Assembly: GCF_002078505.1 (NCBI RefSeq)
Contig: NZ_LUAV01000012.1
Location: forward strand, 466,057-530,056
Direction: 5' to 3'
DNA: 64,000 nt
Origin: Ensifer aridi
GTDB lineage: Bacteria > Pseudomonadota > Alphaproteobacteria > Rhizobiales > Rhizobiaceae
The notes under the pieces are model-generated. The model searched no databases, was not told where the DNA came from, and worked only from the letters and a program-made list of their open reading frames with translations. The translations under genes and the position numbers were made by a program. Position 1 is the stretch's first letter; each line of letters opens with the position of its first letter. Positions 1-10,676 of the stretch are shown here, piece by piece.

Positions 1-1404
<1,404 letters not shown>

Positions 1405-1408
1405 GGAC

Positions 1409-2059
1409 TCAGGCTCCTTGGGGCAAGTCTGACGAAGAAGAATGAGGAAGGCGGCGGAGCCGCCCTTGCGCCACCAGCGCATCGACATAGCGGCGTTCGG
1501 CGGCAAAGGGATGCCACTCCCAGCCGCTATGGCCGAAACCGGCGAGGACGATGTCGTCGCCGGCGGATGCGAAGCTGGAAAGAACGTCGGCGATCACCAC
1601 CACGCCGCTCGAGGGTGCCACGTAGGGCGGTGGTTCGAAGCGCGCGAGATTGCGGTCGAGACGCTCGTGCGTCTCGGTCGCAATGACCCGATGCTTTCGC
1701 CCCGTGGCGCGGGCGAAGCTCTCGAAACCGATTGTGTAGTCGTCGCAGAAATCGTCGAGGTCCGGGTGACTCTCCGCGAGCGCCCTCCGCATCGCAGCGA
1801 ATTTGACGCCGGAGCGCACGCTCCATATCTCGCGGGCCTGCCGGACCGCCGCGCTCGTCTTCCATCGCCCGCCGCCAAGCATCGAAAGCGCGGGGCGGCC
1901 CGTATTGCAGACGGCGACGATATCGGTCTTGACGCCGCCTCGGCCGACCGAGCGGCAGTCGTTGAACCGGATCACAAGGTGCGCGGCATCGATCGCGAGG
2001 CCAGCGCCGTCTGGCACCGAGCCATTGCCCACGATCATGATGACACGGCGACTTTGCAA
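1409..2059 (-). CDS. Sialyltransferase-like (GT29-type) protein inside the urease operon
   Basis: A 216-residue protein with no urease homology. The N-terminal stretch has IMIVGNGSV followed by [15 protein letters not shown]. This resembles the L-sialylmotif of GT29 sialyltransferases, which contacts the CMP-sugar donor. A later G-F-G-H-S-G-W stretch (about residue 180) could correspond to the second motif. I recall rhizobial proteins of this kind being labelled 'urease operon accessory protein', but no role in urease maturation is evident from sequence. It sits 2 bp after the LprI-like gene and 4 bp before ureC, so it is almost certainly co-transcribed. The glycosyltransferase fold is an inference from the motif. 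Confidence 0.7.
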   Translation of the reverse strand: MQSRRVIMIVGNGSVPDGAGLAIDAAHLVIRFNDCRSVGRGGVKTDIVAVCNTGRPALSMLGGGRWKTSAAVRQAREIWSVRSGVKFAAMRRALAESHPDLDDFCDDYTIGFESFARATGRKHRVIATETHERLDRNLARFEPPPYVAPSSGVVVIADVLSSFASAGDDIVLAGFGHSGWEWHPFAAERRYVDALVAQGRLRRLPHSSSSDLPQGA

Positions 2060-2061
2060 CG

Positions 2062-2484
2062 TCAGTTCTCCGCCGATTCCACAAGCTCTTTGAGCTCGGC
2101 GGTACGCTTGCGCGTCAGCTCCGCGAGGCAGCCGGAGACCAGCATGGGTTCCATCGAGCCGCCTCGCGCCTCGAATCCTGCCAGTTCACACTGCCCGTCG
2201 CGGTAGCCGACCCAGGCGCGCTGGGCCTTTTTCAACGCCTCCACGGCGCCGACGTAAGCACGATCAATGTCACCGAGCTCCTTGTCGGTTGCCTGCATCG
2301 CGGTCATTGCCTGCTTGTAGACCTTGTTCAGCTCCCCGTCCGCCGTCTGGTATTCCCGATCGGCACAGATGTTCATATCCATCTGCGTGACGGCTTTCCC
2401 GCAGTCCACTTTCGGCTCTTCCTGAGCGAACGCAGACGTCACAGAGACGAACAGCAAGCCAATGATGCGAGCGACTGCCCTCAT
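2062..2484 (-). CDS. Secreted LprI/DUF1311 domain protein
   Basis: A 140-residue exported protein. A signal peptide ([20 protein letters not shown]) is followed by a mature domain with four cysteines ([27 protein letters not shown]) and the pattern A-x-R-x-W-x-x-Y-R-D. These are features of the DUF1311/LprI N-terminal family, whose mycobacterial member inhibits lysozyme. Its ATG overlaps the ureB stop by 4 bp, implying translational coupling. A periplasmic protein inside a cytoplasmic enzyme operon is odd. A lysozyme-inhibitor role is only family-based. Confidence 0.8.
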   Translation of the reverse strand: MRAVARIIGLLFVSVTSAFAQEEPKVDCGKAVTQMDMNICADREYQTADGELNKVYKQAMTAMQATDKELGDIDRAYVGAVEALKKAQRAWVGYRDGQCELAGFEARGGSMEPMLVSGCLAELTRKRTAELKELVESAEN

Positions 2485-2786
2485 AGCTTGCCCATCACCT
2501 GCTGGCGAAAGCCGAAAACCTCGCGCTTGCCCGAAAGCGGGATGAGCGTCACCTGCCGCGTTTGCCCGGGCTCGAAGCGCACGGCAGTGCCGGCCGGAAT
2601 ATCGAGCCGCTTGCCGCGCGCAGCATCGCGATCGAAGAGAAGCCCTGGATTTGTCTCGGCGAAGTGATAATGGCTGCCGACCTGCACCGGCCGGTCGCCG
2701 GAGTTGGAGACTTCGATCGTAACGGTCTCAAGACCGGCGTTGAGCTCGATATCGCCCGCGGCTGCGATGATCTCTCCTGGAATCAT
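2481..2786 (-). CDS. ureB: Urease beta subunit
   Basis: Small structural subunit of the (alpha-beta-gamma)3 urease complex, 101 residues, matching the usual bacterial length. It begins [18 protein letters not shown] and carries the family landmarks [17 protein letters not shown] and G-x-A-V-R-F-E-P-G, and it ends in a [15 protein letters not shown] tail. It lies between DUF1272 and the LprI-like gene, overlapping the latter by 4 bp. Identification is firm. Confidence 0.97.
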   Translation of the reverse strand: MIPGEIIAAAGDIELNAGLETVTIEVSNSGDRPVQVGSHYHFAETNPGLLFDRDAARGKRLDIPAGTAVRFEPGQTRQVTLIPLSGKREVFGFRQQVMGKL

Positions 2787-2798
2787 GATCGTTTCCCC

Positions 2799-3053
2799 TT
2801 ACGCGGCTCGCTCTCGTGCGCAGCCTTCCGGCTTCAAGACGCGCTCCGTCGATGCCGGATATTTCTTCAGCATTGCCGCCGGACGCACCGGGCGACGAAC
2901 GAGCTCGCCGCCACAATTCGGGCAGGTACCGCCAAGCCTTGCCTCGACGCAATCGGCGCAAAAGGTGCATTCGAATGTGCAGATCATCGCCTCGCGGCTT
3001 TCGGGCGGCAGGTCTCGATCGCAGCATTCGCAGTTCGGGCGCAGGCTCAGCAT
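2799..3053 (-). CDS. DUF1272 small zinc-ribbon-like protein
   Basis: An 84-residue cysteine-rich protein with four Cys pairs or near-pairs: CECCDRDLP, ICTFECTFCADCV and TCPNCGGELVRRP. This matches the DUF1272 family, presumed to bind zinc, whose function is unknown. It lies between ureA (10 bp upstream) and ureB (12 bp downstream) on the same strand, so it is part of the urease transcript. A metal-related accessory role is possible but there is no direct evidence for one. Confidence 0.88.
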   Translation of the reverse strand: MLSLRPNCECCDRDLPPESREAMICTFECTFCADCVEARLGGTCPNCGGELVRRPVRPAAMLKKYPASTERVLKPEGCARERAA

Positions 3054-3063
3054 TTTTCGTCTC

Positions 3064-3366
3064 CTAGCGTATGGGCTCGTGAACGGTGACGAGCTTCGTC
3101 CCGTCCGGGAAAGTCGCCTCGATCTGGATGTCGTGGATCATCTCCGGGATGCCCTCCATCACTTGATCGCGCGTCAGCACATGGGCGCCGGCCTCCATCA
3201 ATTCGGCGACGGAACGGCCGTCACGCGCGCCCTCGACGACGAAGTCGGTGATGAGGGCAATCGCCTCGGGATGATTTAGCTTCACACCTCGCTCCAGCCG
3301 CCGGCGCGCCACCATCGCCGCCATGGAAATCAACAGCTTGTCTTTTTCGCGCGGAGTGAGATTCAT
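3064..3366 (-). CDS. ureA: Urease gamma subunit
   Basis: Smallest structural urease subunit, 100 residues, the standard length. It starts [23 protein letters not shown], has the family segment [21 protein letters not shown], and closes with an [14 protein letters not shown] type C-terminus. It follows ureD by 25 bp and precedes the DUF1272 gene in the same operon. Identification is firm. Confidence 0.98.
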   Translation of the reverse strand: MNLTPREKDKLLISMAAMVARRRLERGVKLNHPEAIALITDFVVEGARDGRSVAELMEAGAHVLTRDQVMEGIPEMIHDIQIEATFPDGTKLVTVHEPIR

Positions 3367-3391
3367 GCGTCGCCATCCAGATTAGTACGGG

Positions 3392-4210
3392 TCAGAGAGT
3401 CCAGACTTTCGGCACAGATGCGTCCTTACGCAAGTGCGAAATGAGGGGGATCAGGATTTTTCTGAGCGCAAAACCGTCCGCGGCCGCAACGCGTGCGACG
3501 ATCTTGTCGCGGCCTGCGACTCGATAATGGCTAGCACCCGCTTGCGCGCATCCCTCGAGCAAGCCGCGCAGTTTCGAAAGCATGGCTTCGCAATCCGGCG
3601 CAGCGTAGAACAGCGTCGCAAATGCGGCCGCTCCATCCAGCACCGCGCGCCGGGCCACGAGATTGGCGACGTCACCACCAAAGGCGAGGTTCTCCGCGTG
3701 GATCAGCTTGCCGCCACTCGAGATTCGCCAACGATCGCGGAAGAGCGCCGTGCGGACCACTTCGCCCATGGCCTTGCGCCCGAGCAGCACGGCTTCGACC
3801 GCCAGGAAGGATGCGTCATAGGCAAGCTCGACCTCGAGCGAGCGCGACAGCGACGCGCGATCGAAGAGGATCGTTTCCTGCGGCAGCCAATCGACCCGGC
3901 CTCCGGCCGCGACCGATATTCGGGTCACGACGTCGGCCATTCCCGCACTTGCCTTATAGATCTTCTCGCAGGCCTGCGTCGTCAGCGTGAGGTTCGTCCC
4001 CTCGCCCGCCTCGAACGCCCAGCTCAGCCGGTCGCCGCCGGTAACGCCGCCCGACGAATTGATGAGCACTGCTTCCATCGAGTTATCGAAGGTCTTTGGC
4101 AGGCGAATCTTGGCGCAGCCTTCCTGGTAAAGCTCGGCAATGCGCGTGCGCCCGTCCTGGGCCTTGGCAACGAGCCGCCCCTTTCCCCACGCTCTTTGCG
4201 GAGCGATCAT
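3392..4210 (-). CDS. ureD: Urease accessory protein UreD
   Basis: UreD (UreH) acts with UreF and UreG as the scaffold that delivers nickel to apo-urease. From the ATG ending at 4210 ([17 protein letters not shown]) the product is 272 residues, the usual family size. Landmarks are [30 protein letters not shown] and [11 protein letters not shown]. An in-frame upstream ATG at 4357 would add 49 residues without family resemblance, so the internal start is preferred. It is the first urease gene on this strand, 25 bp ahead of ureA. UreE, UreF and UreG are not in the window and presumably follow ureC. Confidence 0.93.
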   Translation of the reverse strand: MIAPQRAWGKGRLVAKAQDGRTRIAELYQEGCAKIRLPKTFDNSMEAVLINSSGGVTGGDRLSWAFEAGEGTNLTLTTQACEKIYKASAGMADVVTRISVAAGGRVDWLPQETILFDRASLSRSLEVELAYDASFLAVEAVLLGRKAMGEVVRTALFRDRWRISSGGKLIHAENLAFGGDVANLVARRAVLDGAAAFATLFYAAPDCEAMLSKLRGLLEGCAQAGASHYRVAGRDKIVARVAAADGFALRKILIPLISHLRKDASVPKVWTL

Positions 4211-4353
4211 TGCTGCTTCGGTCAAAGTCCTCGGATTTCCCCTGCGGCACGCCTTGCCGACGCGCATCATCGATCCGGCATCGTCGGAAACCCGACGGCC
4301 AAAGTCAAGCTGCTGTTTCGCAAGCGAAATTGCCGCATTTCTATGTGCCGAGC

Positions 4354-5319
4354 TCAAGCCACCCGGTCCGGCGGCTCCTGCCCCGCGAAGAAGGCGGTGA
4401 TGTTGTCGACGACCTTCATCCCCATCGCCGTGCGCGTCTCTTCCGTCGCGCTGCCGAGATGCGGCAGAAGCACGACGTTTTCGAGCGCCCTCAGGCGCTG
4501 AGGAACGGCCGGTTCTGCCTCGTAGACTTCGAGACCGGCGCCGCGGATCACGCCTCTTTCGAGCGCGTCGATCAGCGCGGCTTCGTCAACGACGTCGCCG
4601 CGCGCGGTATTGATGAGATAGGCGCCCGCCTTCATCGCCGCAAAGCGGGCGGCATTCATGAGGTACCGGTTCTCGCCGCCGCCGGGGCAGTGCAACGACA
4701 CGAAGTCCGCCGCCTTGAGCACGTCCTCGACTGTCTCGAGCTGACGGGCGCCGAAGCGTTTCGCCTCCTCCTCCGCGACCTTCGAACGGTTGTAGAAGAC
4801 GACGTCCATGTCGAAGCCGAAGCGGCAGCGTTTCGCCATGGCCTTGCCGATGCGGCCGAAGCCGATAATGCCGAGCGTCTTGCCGCTCACCTTCGTGCCG
4901 ATCATGTGTGTGGGACGCCAGCCGTCCCAGGCGTCTGCCCTCACCTGCCGCTCGCCTTCGCCGGTTCGGCGGGCAACGGCAAGCAACAGCGACACGGCAA
5001 GATCTGCGGTGCAATCGGTCAGAACGCCCGGCGTGTTCGTCACCACGATGCCGGCGGCCTTCGCGGCGGCGACGTCGATGTGATTGTAGCCAACGCCGAA
5101 ATTGCCGAGGATTTTTGCGCGTAGATTTCCGCCGGCGAAAAGCGTATCCGGCAGCCGGTCGGATACGGTCGGCAGCACCGCGTCGAAATTGCGCAATGCC
5201 TCTGCAAGGGCGGCCGCATCCATCGGCCTGTCCCCTTCGTTGAGGACGGTTTCGAACCTCGCAGCAAGGACCTGCTCCACGGCCCCGGGCCAGCGTCGAG
5301 TGAGAAGAATGCGTGTCAT
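4354..5319 (-). CDS. NAD(P)-dependent 2-hydroxyacid dehydrogenase (glyoxylate/glycerate reductase type)
   Basis: A 321-residue member of the D-isomer-specific 2-hydroxyacid dehydrogenases, which reduce 2-oxoacids such as glyoxylate or hydroxypyruvate. The Rossmann motif [20 protein letters not shown] lies at about residues 145-164. The catalytic triad of the family is visible: Arg in INTARGDVV, Glu in [11 protein letters not shown], His in LLPHLGSAT. The chosen start [12 protein letters not shown] (ATG ending at 5319) fits the family length. An open frame continues upstream to 5472 but has no homology and crosses a terminator hairpin. It precedes ureD by 143 bp on the same strand and may or may not share its promoter. 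Substrate is not determinable from sequence. Confidence 0.88.
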   Translation of the reverse strand: MTRILLTRRWPGAVEQVLAARFETVLNEGDRPMDAAALAEALRNFDAVLPTVSDRLPDTLFAGGNLRAKILGNFGVGYNHIDVAAAKAAGIVVTNTPGVLTDCTADLAVSLLLAVARRTGEGERQVRADAWDGWRPTHMIGTKVSGKTLGIIGFGRIGKAMAKRCRFGFDMDVVFYNRSKVAEEEAKRFGARQLETVEDVLKAADFVSLHCPGGGENRYLMNAARFAAMKAGAYLINTARGDVVDEAALIDALERGVIRGAGLEVYEAEPAVPQRLRALENVVLLPHLGSATEETRTAMGMKVVDNITAFFAGQEPPDRVA

Positions 5320-5386
5320 CGGACGTCTCCCAAATATCGGCTCGGGATAGTGCACGAAATTCACCCGCTGGACAGCCGCCCCGCAC

Positions 5387-5416
5387 AAAAAAGAGGGCGC
5401 CGGTCGAGGCGCCCTC
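5387..5416 (-). terminator. Rho-independent terminator of the alpha/beta hydrolase gene
   Basis: On the minus strand a GAGGGCGCC/GGCGCCCTC stem with a 6-nt loop is followed by six T residues (A-run at 5387-5392 on the plus strand). It lies about 40 bp beyond the hydrolase stop. Confidence 0.85.
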
Positions 5417-5458
5417 CAGCCACGGCATCTGTGCTTACAAGTACAGGCCGAGGCGCTA

Positions 5459-6460
5459 TCAGGACCGAGCAAATTCCAACAGGTCCTTGTTCAGTTGTTC
5501 CTTGTGCGTGTCGGCAATACCGTGCGGGGCGCCCGGATAGACCTTCAGCACCGCATGGGGAATGAGCTTCTTCGAGGCGCGCGCGGCGGCGTCGATCGGC
5601 ACGATCTGGTCGTCGTCGCCGTGGACGATCAGCGTCGGCACGTCGAACTTCTTCAGATCCTCGGTGAAATCGGTCTGCGAGAAGGCGACGATCGAGTCGT
5701 ATGTGTTCTTGTGCCCTGCCATCATGCCCTGCAGCCAGAAGCTGTTGATCATGCCCTGCGAAGGTTTGGCGCCCGGCCGGTTGAAGCCGAAGAACGGGCC
5801 TGAGGCGATATCTTTGTAGAGCTGCGAACGATCGGCAAGGCTTGCCGCCTGCAGTCCGTCGAACACCTCCTTCGGCAAGCCGCCGGGGTTCTTGTCGGTC
5901 TTGACCATCAGCGGCGGCACGGCAGCGATCAGCCCGGCCTTGGCGACACGACCGGTGCCGTGGCGGCCGATATAGCGGGCGACCTCCCCACCGCCGGTGG
6001 AAAAGCCGGCAAGGAAGATGTCCTTCAGATCCAGCGCCTCGATCACATCCGCAAGGTCGTCCGCATAGTGATCCATGTCGTTGCCGTCCCAGGGCTGGCT
6101 CGAGCGCCCGTGGCCGCGGCGGTCATGCGTGACGACACGAAAGCCGTTGCTGGCAAGGTGGAACGCCTGCGCTTCCCAGCTATCGGAAGAGAGCGGCCAA
6201 CCATGGCTGAGTATGACGACCGGCGCGTCCTTCGGGCCCCAGTCCTTGTAATAGATCTCGACGCCGTCGCGCGTGGTGATCCGGCTGCCGATTGTCTTTG
6301 CGCCCGCGGCGGTTGCGGACGTCGCCGGGCTGGGGCTCGCCGCTTCAGCCGGCTTGACCGCAGAGATTGCCGCTGCTGCGCCGGCAGCACCCAGCGCACC
6401 GGCCAGCATCTCTCTCCTTGAGACGCTGTTCGCTCTTGCCTTTACCTGAACCTTAGTCAT
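5459..6460 (-). CDS. Tat-exported alpha/beta hydrolase (non-haem chloroperoxidase/arylesterase type)
   Basis: A 333-residue alpha/beta hydrolase with a twin-arginine signal ([18 protein letters not shown] at residues 14-31), so it is probably folded in the cytoplasm and exported. The mature part matches cofactor-free haloperoxidase/esterases: [14 protein letters not shown] (oxyanion region), [13 protein letters not shown], nucleophile elbow [14 protein letters not shown], Asp in [10 protein letters not shown] and a late His in [10 protein letters not shown]. These enzymes hydrolyse esters and can form peracids. It is divergent from the OhrR-like regulator across a 190-bp region with repeated operator-like motifs, so it is probably controlled by that regulator. 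Confidence 0.88.
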   Translation of the reverse strand: MTKVQVKARANSVSRREMLAGALGAAGAAAAISAVKPAEAASPSPATSATAAGAKTIGSRITTRDGVEIYYKDWGPKDAPVVILSHGWPLSSDSWEAQAFHLASNGFRVVTHDRRGHGRSSQPWDGNDMDHYADDLADVIEALDLKDIFLAGFSTGGGEVARYIGRHGTGRVAKAGLIAAVPPLMVKTDKNPGGLPKEVFDGLQAASLADRSQLYKDIASGPFFGFNRPGAKPSQGMINSFWLQGMMAGHKNTYDSIVAFSQTDFTEDLKKFDVPTLIVHGDDDQIVPIDAAARASKKLIPHAVLKVYPGAPHGIADTHKEQLNKDLLEFARS

Positions 6461-6506
6461 GGAAATGCTCCTTGTTGGCGCTATTCAAAACGAGTTTATA
6501 GAGCAT

Positions 6507-6617
6507 GCGATTAAATCGCGTGCGATGCCCATCTCAATCGCTAACGATTAGATCGTGCACGATATTTATCCTATCGATTTTTGGCTGTCAATACCTTGCG
6601 ATTATATCGCGAACGAT
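6507..6617. promoter_or_regulatory. Three copies of a 20-bp operator-like motif between divergent genes
   Basis: Near-identical 20-mers occur at 6507-6526 (GCGATTAAATCGCGTGCGAT), 6544-6563 (ACGATTAGATCGTGCACGAT) and 6598-6617 (GCGATTATATCGCGAACGAT). The consensus is RCGATTANATCGYGNRCGAT. Each contains two overlapping palindromic halves (CGATTANATCG and ATCGNGNNCGAT), and ATCGTGCACGAT in the middle copy is a perfect palindrome. They lie between the hydrolase start (6460) and the MarR-type start (6652), so the regulator is the likely ligand. Binding is inferred, not shown. Confidence 0.75.
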
Positions 6618-6651
6618 TTATTTTTCTGGTTCGATGAATCGGATAACGGCC

Positions 6652-7104
6652 ATGGCAAAGGCAGACCTTCCCTCCTCGGAGGACCTGATGAAGCTCGACA
6701 ATTTCCTGTGCTTTGCGATCTATTCCGCAAACCACGCCTTCACGCGGGTCTACAAGCCGCTCCTCGACGCGCTGGATCTCACCTATCCGCAATATCTGGT
6801 GATGGTGGTGCTTTGGGAGAAAGACGACCAGACCGTCGGCAGCCTGGGCGAGAAGCTCTTCCTGGAATCGAGCACGCTCACCCCCATGCTGAAACGCCTC
6901 GAGGCCATGGGCTACATTGCAAGGGTGCGCGACAAGACCGACGAGCGGCAAGTGCGCGTGCGGCTGACCGGCACCGGCAAGGCCTTGAAGGAAAAGGCGA
7001 GCGGCGTTCCGCTCGGTATCGCCGACGCGACAGGAATGGAGCCGGCGGAGATCGTACGGCTGAAACAGGAAATCGCGGCCCTGCGCGCATCGCTGTTGCG
7101 ATAG
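6652..7104 (+). CDS. MarR-family regulator, OhrR-like (peroxide/redox sensing)
   Basis: A 150-residue winged-helix regulator. The N-terminus [20 protein letters not shown] places a cysteine at about residue 20, the position of the redox-sensing Cys of OhrR. The next segment, [20 protein letters not shown], is also typical of OhrR. The recognition region is [20 protein letters not shown] and the wing [15 protein letters not shown]. An in-frame frame extends upstream to 6505, but it would run through the operator repeats, so the ATG at 6652 is preferred. It probably represses itself and the divergent hydrolase and is relieved by oxidation. The usual partner, an Ohr peroxidase, is absent here, so the paired enzyme is unusual. 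Confidence 0.85.
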   Translation: MAKADLPSSEDLMKLDNFLCFAIYSANHAFTRVYKPLLDALDLTYPQYLVMVVLWEKDDQTVGSLGEKLFLESSTLTPMLKRLEAMGYIARVRDKTDERQVRVRLTGTGKALKEKASGVPLGIADATGMEPAEIVRLKQEIAALRASLLR

Positions 7105-7311
7105 ATCACGACGATTTTAGGTCGGATCGACCCAAAATCATGAATGTGATAGATTCTAATAGGTTAGCGGGATGCGGGCGGAAAACCGCGCACATTTTTC
7201 CTCATCCCGCGCTACTGCATGTCTCCTTAAATCGACCTCGGTTTAAGGAGACATGCAGTAATTCAAAGGGCTACAACGCCGCGCGTCTGATAAGACGCGC
7301 GGCGTTGTAGC
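7105..7311. repeat. RIME-type mosaic repeat with two palindromes (copy A)
   Basis: Composite intergenic repeat. Module 1 (7105-7212) contains a GATTTTAGGTCGGATCGACC segment and ends in a GCGGGATGCGGGCGGAAAAC/CTCATCCCGC palindrome. Module 2 (7213-7260) is an inverted repeat, TACTGCATGTCTCCTTAAA with its complement. Module 3 (7270-7311) is a near-perfect hairpin GCTACAACGCCGCGCGTC...GACGCGCGGCGTTGTAGC. The same modules recur at 14.7, 15.7, 20.0, 23.9, 26.4 and 54.8 kb. Confidence 0.85.
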
Positions 7312-7401
7312 CGACAAGAGCATTACGCGACGGCATCGCCAGACTTTGCGAAACGCGGCGGCCGCTACAGCATTCGCAACGCCGCGCCTTTCGTCTCACC
7401 G

Positions 7402-7434
7402 AAACAAAGGACCCGGCGCTTTCACGCCGGGTCC
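7402..7434 (-). terminator. Rho-independent terminator of the liv locus
   Basis: On the minus strand the 10-bp stem GGACCCGGCG/CGCCGGGTCC with a 6-nt loop is followed by TTTGTTT. It lies 30 bp past the livK stop. Confidence 0.87.
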
Positions 7435-7463
7435 AGAAGTCGTTTTCACAGCGTCAGAGCGGA

Positions 7464-8582
7464 CTATTCGTTCTGGAAGTAGCTGTACTTGCCGTCGTCA
7501 CCCTTCTTCCAGGTGTACATGACGTAGTCCGGGCGGGTGATGTCGCCCTTTTCGTCAAAGCCGAGTTCGCCGATCGCCGTCTTCCACGGACCCTTGGCCT
7601 TGAGTGCTTCCGCGACGGCCTGCGGGTCGTTGCCGCCGGCTGCCTTGGCGCCGTCAGCAATCACTTGCAGGGCCGCGTAAGCATAGAGCGTGTAGGCTTC
7701 CGGTTCGAAGCCGGAGGCGCGGAACTTCTCGACGAGTTCCTTGGCGGCCGGGCTCTTGCGCGGATCGGGTGCGAAGGTCATCAGTGTGCCGTCGACGGCG
7801 TCGCCGGCGATCGAAGCCAGCTCGTTCGAGACGATGCCGTCGCCGGACATCATCGTTGCCTTCAGGCCCTGATCCTTCATCTGGCGCATGATGAGGCCGG
7901 CTTCGGTGTGCAGACCGCCGTAATAGACGATCGAAACGCCGGCTTGCTTCATCTTGGCGATGAGCGCGGAGAAGTCCTTGTCACCGGTATTGATGCCTTC
8001 GTAAAGCGCTTCGGTGACGCCGGCTTCGTTCATCGCCTTCTTCGTCTCATCGGCAAGGCCCTGACCATACGGGGTCTTGTCGTGGACGACGGCGACCTTG
8101 GCGTCCTTGAAATTGGCAGCTATATAAGCGCCCGCGACGGCGCCCTGCTGATCATCACGGCCGCAGGTGCGGAAGGTGTTCCACAGGCCGCGTTCGGTGA
8201 ACTGCGGGTTCGTCGAGGCGGGCGTGATCTGCAGGATGCCGTTTTCGGCATAGATTTCCGACGTCGGAATGGAAACGCCCGAGTTGAAGTGCCCGACGAC
8301 GAACTTCACGCCATCGGCGACAAACTTGTTGGCGACGGAAATGCCCTGCTTGGGATCCGAAACATCGTCACCAAGAACGATCTTGATCTGTTCCCCATTA
8401 ATGCCGCCTGCGGCATTGATGTCGGCAGCCGCCTGCTCCGCACCTTTCTGGAGCTGGGCGCCGAACGCCGCATTCGGGCCGGTCAGCGGACCACCGACAC
8501 CGACCAGAATGTCAGCCCATGCGGTGCCGCTGAAGGCAACCATTGCTGTCAGCGCCACAGCCGACAGAAGAGACTTTTTCAT
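7464..8582 (-). CDS. livK: Periplasmic branched-chain amino-acid binding protein
   Basis: A 372-residue solute-binding protein for high-affinity Leu/Ile/Val-type uptake. A Sec signal ([23 protein letters not shown]) precedes [20 protein letters not shown], the standard start of the type I periplasmic-binding fold. Family segments [18 protein letters not shown] and [17 protein letters not shown] follow. The start MKKSLL (ATG ending at 8582) is chosen because it begins the signal peptide. An upstream extension to 8798 would overlap the DUF6867 gene. It is the last gene of the liv set and is followed by a strong terminator. The 115-bp gap before it could hold its own promoter. Confidence 0.94.
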   Translation of the reverse strand: MKKSLLSAVALTAMVAFSGTAWADILVGVGGPLTGPNAAFGAQLQKGAEQAAADINAAGGINGEQIKIVLGDDVSDPKQGISVANKFVADGVKFVVGHFNSGVSIPTSEIYAENGILQITPASTNPQFTERGLWNTFRTCGRDDQQGAVAGAYIAANFKDAKVAVVHDKTPYGQGLADETKKAMNEAGVTEALYEGINTGDKDFSALIAKMKQAGVSIVYYGGLHTEAGLIMRQMKDQGLKATMMSGDGIVSNELASIAGDAVDGTLMTFAPDPRKSPAAKELVEKFRASGFEPEAYTLYAYAALQVIADGAKAAGGNDPQAVAEALKAKGPWKTAIGELGFDEKGDITRPDYVMYTWKKGDDGKYSYFQNE

Positions 8583-8697
8583 CTTGTTACTCCCAAATAT
8601 TCGAGCGGGTCTCGTTACTAAGCCTGCGCAATGCCCACCATCAATTGCGCCGGTGTTCTTTCGCACCGGCCGCTGCCGACCGGCACGCGCTGTTCCC

Positions 8698-9042
8698 TTA
8701 TTTGGCCTTCCAGGAGAAAGGCGAGCTCTTTTCGTAGAGCCAGTAGTACATGTTCGCCATTTGCTTGGTTCGGTAGTACCGGAAGCCGGCAGTAGCAAAC
8801 AACAAAAGCACGAGCGTGTCTACGACATAGTATTGGAGGCTGAACATCGTGCCGCCGAAGAGCGCATGATGGATGAAGCGGATGCCCCATCCGAGCAGCG
8901 CCACATAGATCAACAGTCGCGGAGCGCCGTACCAGCTCTCGGCAACGCTCTTACCGGTCCGCCATGCGGTCCAGCCGCCGAGTACCCAGGTGATGAAGAG
9001 AAACTGCCAGATTGAGGCTTCTTCGTAGAGAATTCCCTGCAT
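8698..9042 (-). CDS. DUF6867-type small membrane protein of the liv locus
   Basis: A 114-residue protein with an N-terminal [13 protein letters not shown] segment, a second hydrophobic segment [20 protein letters not shown] and a third [19 protein letters not shown], so probably three membrane spans. I recognise it as the rhizobial family that sits between livF and livK (DUF6867). No activity is known. It follows livF by 24 bp and is likely co-transcribed, which suggests an auxiliary role in this transporter. The DUF number is from memory. Confidence 0.75.
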   Translation of the reverse strand: MQGILYEEASIWQFLFITWVLGGWTAWRTGKSVAESWYGAPRLLIYVALLGWGIRFIHHALFGGTMFSLQYYVVDTLVLLLFATAGFRYYRTKQMANMYYWLYEKSSPFSWKAK

Positions 9043-9066
9043 GTCACTTAACTCCAGCGCGGCGCG

Positions 9067-9792
9067 TCAATGACGTCCGCCTTCGAGATAGGCCGAGCGC
9101 ACCTCCGGATTGGCGAGGAGATCCTTGCCGGTCCCGCTCATCGTCACCCTGCCATTGACCATGACGTAGCCTCGATCGGAGAGCTTGAGCGCTCCGAAGG
9201 CGTTCTGCTCCACCAGGAACACGGTGAGGCCCTCTTTCTTGTTGAGCGTCTTGATCGCTTCGAAGATGCCCTTGACGATCAACGGCGCAAGACCGAGCGA
9301 TGGTTCGTCGAGCAGGAGCAGCTTTGGCCGCGCCATCAGGGCGCGACTGATCGACAGCATCTGCTGTTCGCCGCCCGACAGAGTGCCGCCGCGCTGAGCC
9401 TGCCGCTCCTTGAGGCGCGGAAATAGCGTGAAGACCTTCTCCACGTCCTCGTTGAAGTGCTTCAGATTGTCGAGGCCCGCGCCCATCTGAAGATTCTCGA
9501 GCACCGTCATGCGCGGAAAGATGCGCCGCCCCTCCGGGGACTGCGCTATCCTCAAGCGCGCGATCTCGTGCGTCGGCATGCGCGTGATCTCTTGGCCATC
9601 GAAGTGAATCGAACCGGTGCGCGCCTGCGGACTGCCGCAGATCGTCATCATCAGCGTCGACTTTCCGGCGCCGTTGGCGCCGATCAACGAGACGATCTCG
9701 CCGCGATGGACCTCGATATCGACGCCGTTCAAGGCGCGGATGTTGCCGTAATAGGTCTCGACGCCTCTCACATTCAGCAGCGCAGCAGTCAT
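9067..9792 (-). CDS. livF: Branched-chain amino-acid ABC transporter ATPase LivF
   Basis: A 241-residue ATPase of the HAAT uptake family. It has Walker A GANGAGKSTLMMTI, the LivF-type segment SPEGRRIFPRMTVLENLQMGA, signature LSGGEQQMLSISRAL, Walker B LLLLDEPSLGLAPLIV and switch His in VFLVEQNAFGAL (Asn replaces the usual His-loop residue, as is common in LivF). Its ATG overlaps the livG stop by 4 bp. Confidence 0.96.
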   Translation of the reverse strand: MTAALLNVRGVETYYGNIRALNGVDIEVHRGEIVSLIGANGAGKSTLMMTICGSPQARTGSIHFDGQEITRMPTHEIARLRIAQSPEGRRIFPRMTVLENLQMGAGLDNLKHFNEDVEKVFTLFPRLKERQAQRGGTLSGGEQQMLSISRALMARPKLLLLDEPSLGLAPLIVKGIFEAIKTLNKKEGLTVFLVEQNAFGALKLSDRGYVMVNGRVTMSGTGKDLLANPEVRSAYLEGGRH

Positions 9793-10676
9793 GGATTGAT
9801 GCCTCCCTGCTCGCTTTCGATTTCCTCGATCTCTTCGATCACCTCTTCAACCTCTTCATCCTCGACACCCAGATAGGCCGCGATGACCTTTGGATCGTGC
9901 TTCACGAAGTCTGGATTGCCGTCGGAAATCTTCTGCCCGTATTCGAGCACCACGACGTGATCGGAAATTTCCATCACGACAGACATGTCGTGCTCGATCA
10001 ACAGGATGGACGTGCCGGTGTCGCGGCGAATCTCCTGCAGGAGTTGGTTCAGGGCGAGCGACTCGCGCGGGTTAAGACCGGCCGCGGGCTCGTCGAGGCA
10101 AAGAAGCTCCGGCCCCGTGCACATCGCGCGGGCGATCTCCAGCCGCCGCTGCGCGCCATAGGGCAGGTCGCCCGCTGGATCGTCGGCACGATCGATGAGG
10201 GATGCCTTTTCGAGCCAATGTCTGGCAAGTTCGATCGATTCCTTGGAGGCCTGGCGATAGGCGGGGAAGCCGAAAAGGCCGAGCAAGGTGTAACCTGAAG
10301 CCTGCATCAGCTTATTGTGCTGCGCAACGAGCAGATTCTCCAGGACCGTGAGCCCCGAGAACATCCGGATGTTCTGGAACGTGCGAGCGACCTTGGCCTG
10401 CTTGGTGATCTCGAAATCGGGCAGCCGCTCCAGGAGGTATTCCTTGCCGGACCTCTGCCGCAGGGTGATCATGCCCATCGTCGGCTTGTAGAAACCGGTG
10501 ATGCAGTTGAACACCGTTGTCTTGCCCGCCCCGTTCGGGCCGATCAGCGCGGTGATGTCGCCGCGCGCGGCCTCGAAGGAGAAGTCGTTGATGGCCATGA
10601 GACCGCCGAAGCGCATCGACAGGTGCTCGACCTTGAGGATGGGGTCTTTTGTCATTGTGCTTGTCTCGAAGGTCAT
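9789..10676 (-). CDS. livG: Branched-chain amino-acid ABC transporter ATPase LivG
   Basis: A 295-residue ATPase with Walker A GPNGAGKTTVFNCITGFYKP, the LivG landmark ARTFQNIRMFSGLTVLENLL, a signature region PYGAQRRLEIARAM (Y-G-x-Q-R replaces the usual LSGGQ, normal for LivG) and Walker B LLCLDEPAAGLNPRE. The C-terminus ends in a strongly acidic run of Glu/Ile (DEEVEEVIEEIEEIES), longer than typical. Its start codon overlaps the livM stop by one base, and it overlaps livF downstream. Confidence 0.96.
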   Translation of the reverse strand: MTFETSTMTKDPILKVEHLSMRFGGLMAINDFSFEAARGDITALIGPNGAGKTTVFNCITGFYKPTMGMITLRQRSGKEYLLERLPDFEITKQAKVARTFQNIRMFSGLTVLENLLVAQHNKLMQASGYTLLGLFGFPAYRQASKESIELARHWLEKASLIDRADDPAGDLPYGAQRRLEIARAMCTGPELLCLDEPAAGLNPRESLALNQLLQEIRRDTGTSILLIEHDMSVVMEISDHVVVLEYGQKISDGNPDFVKHDPKVIAAYLGVEDEEVEEVIEEIEEIESEQGGINP

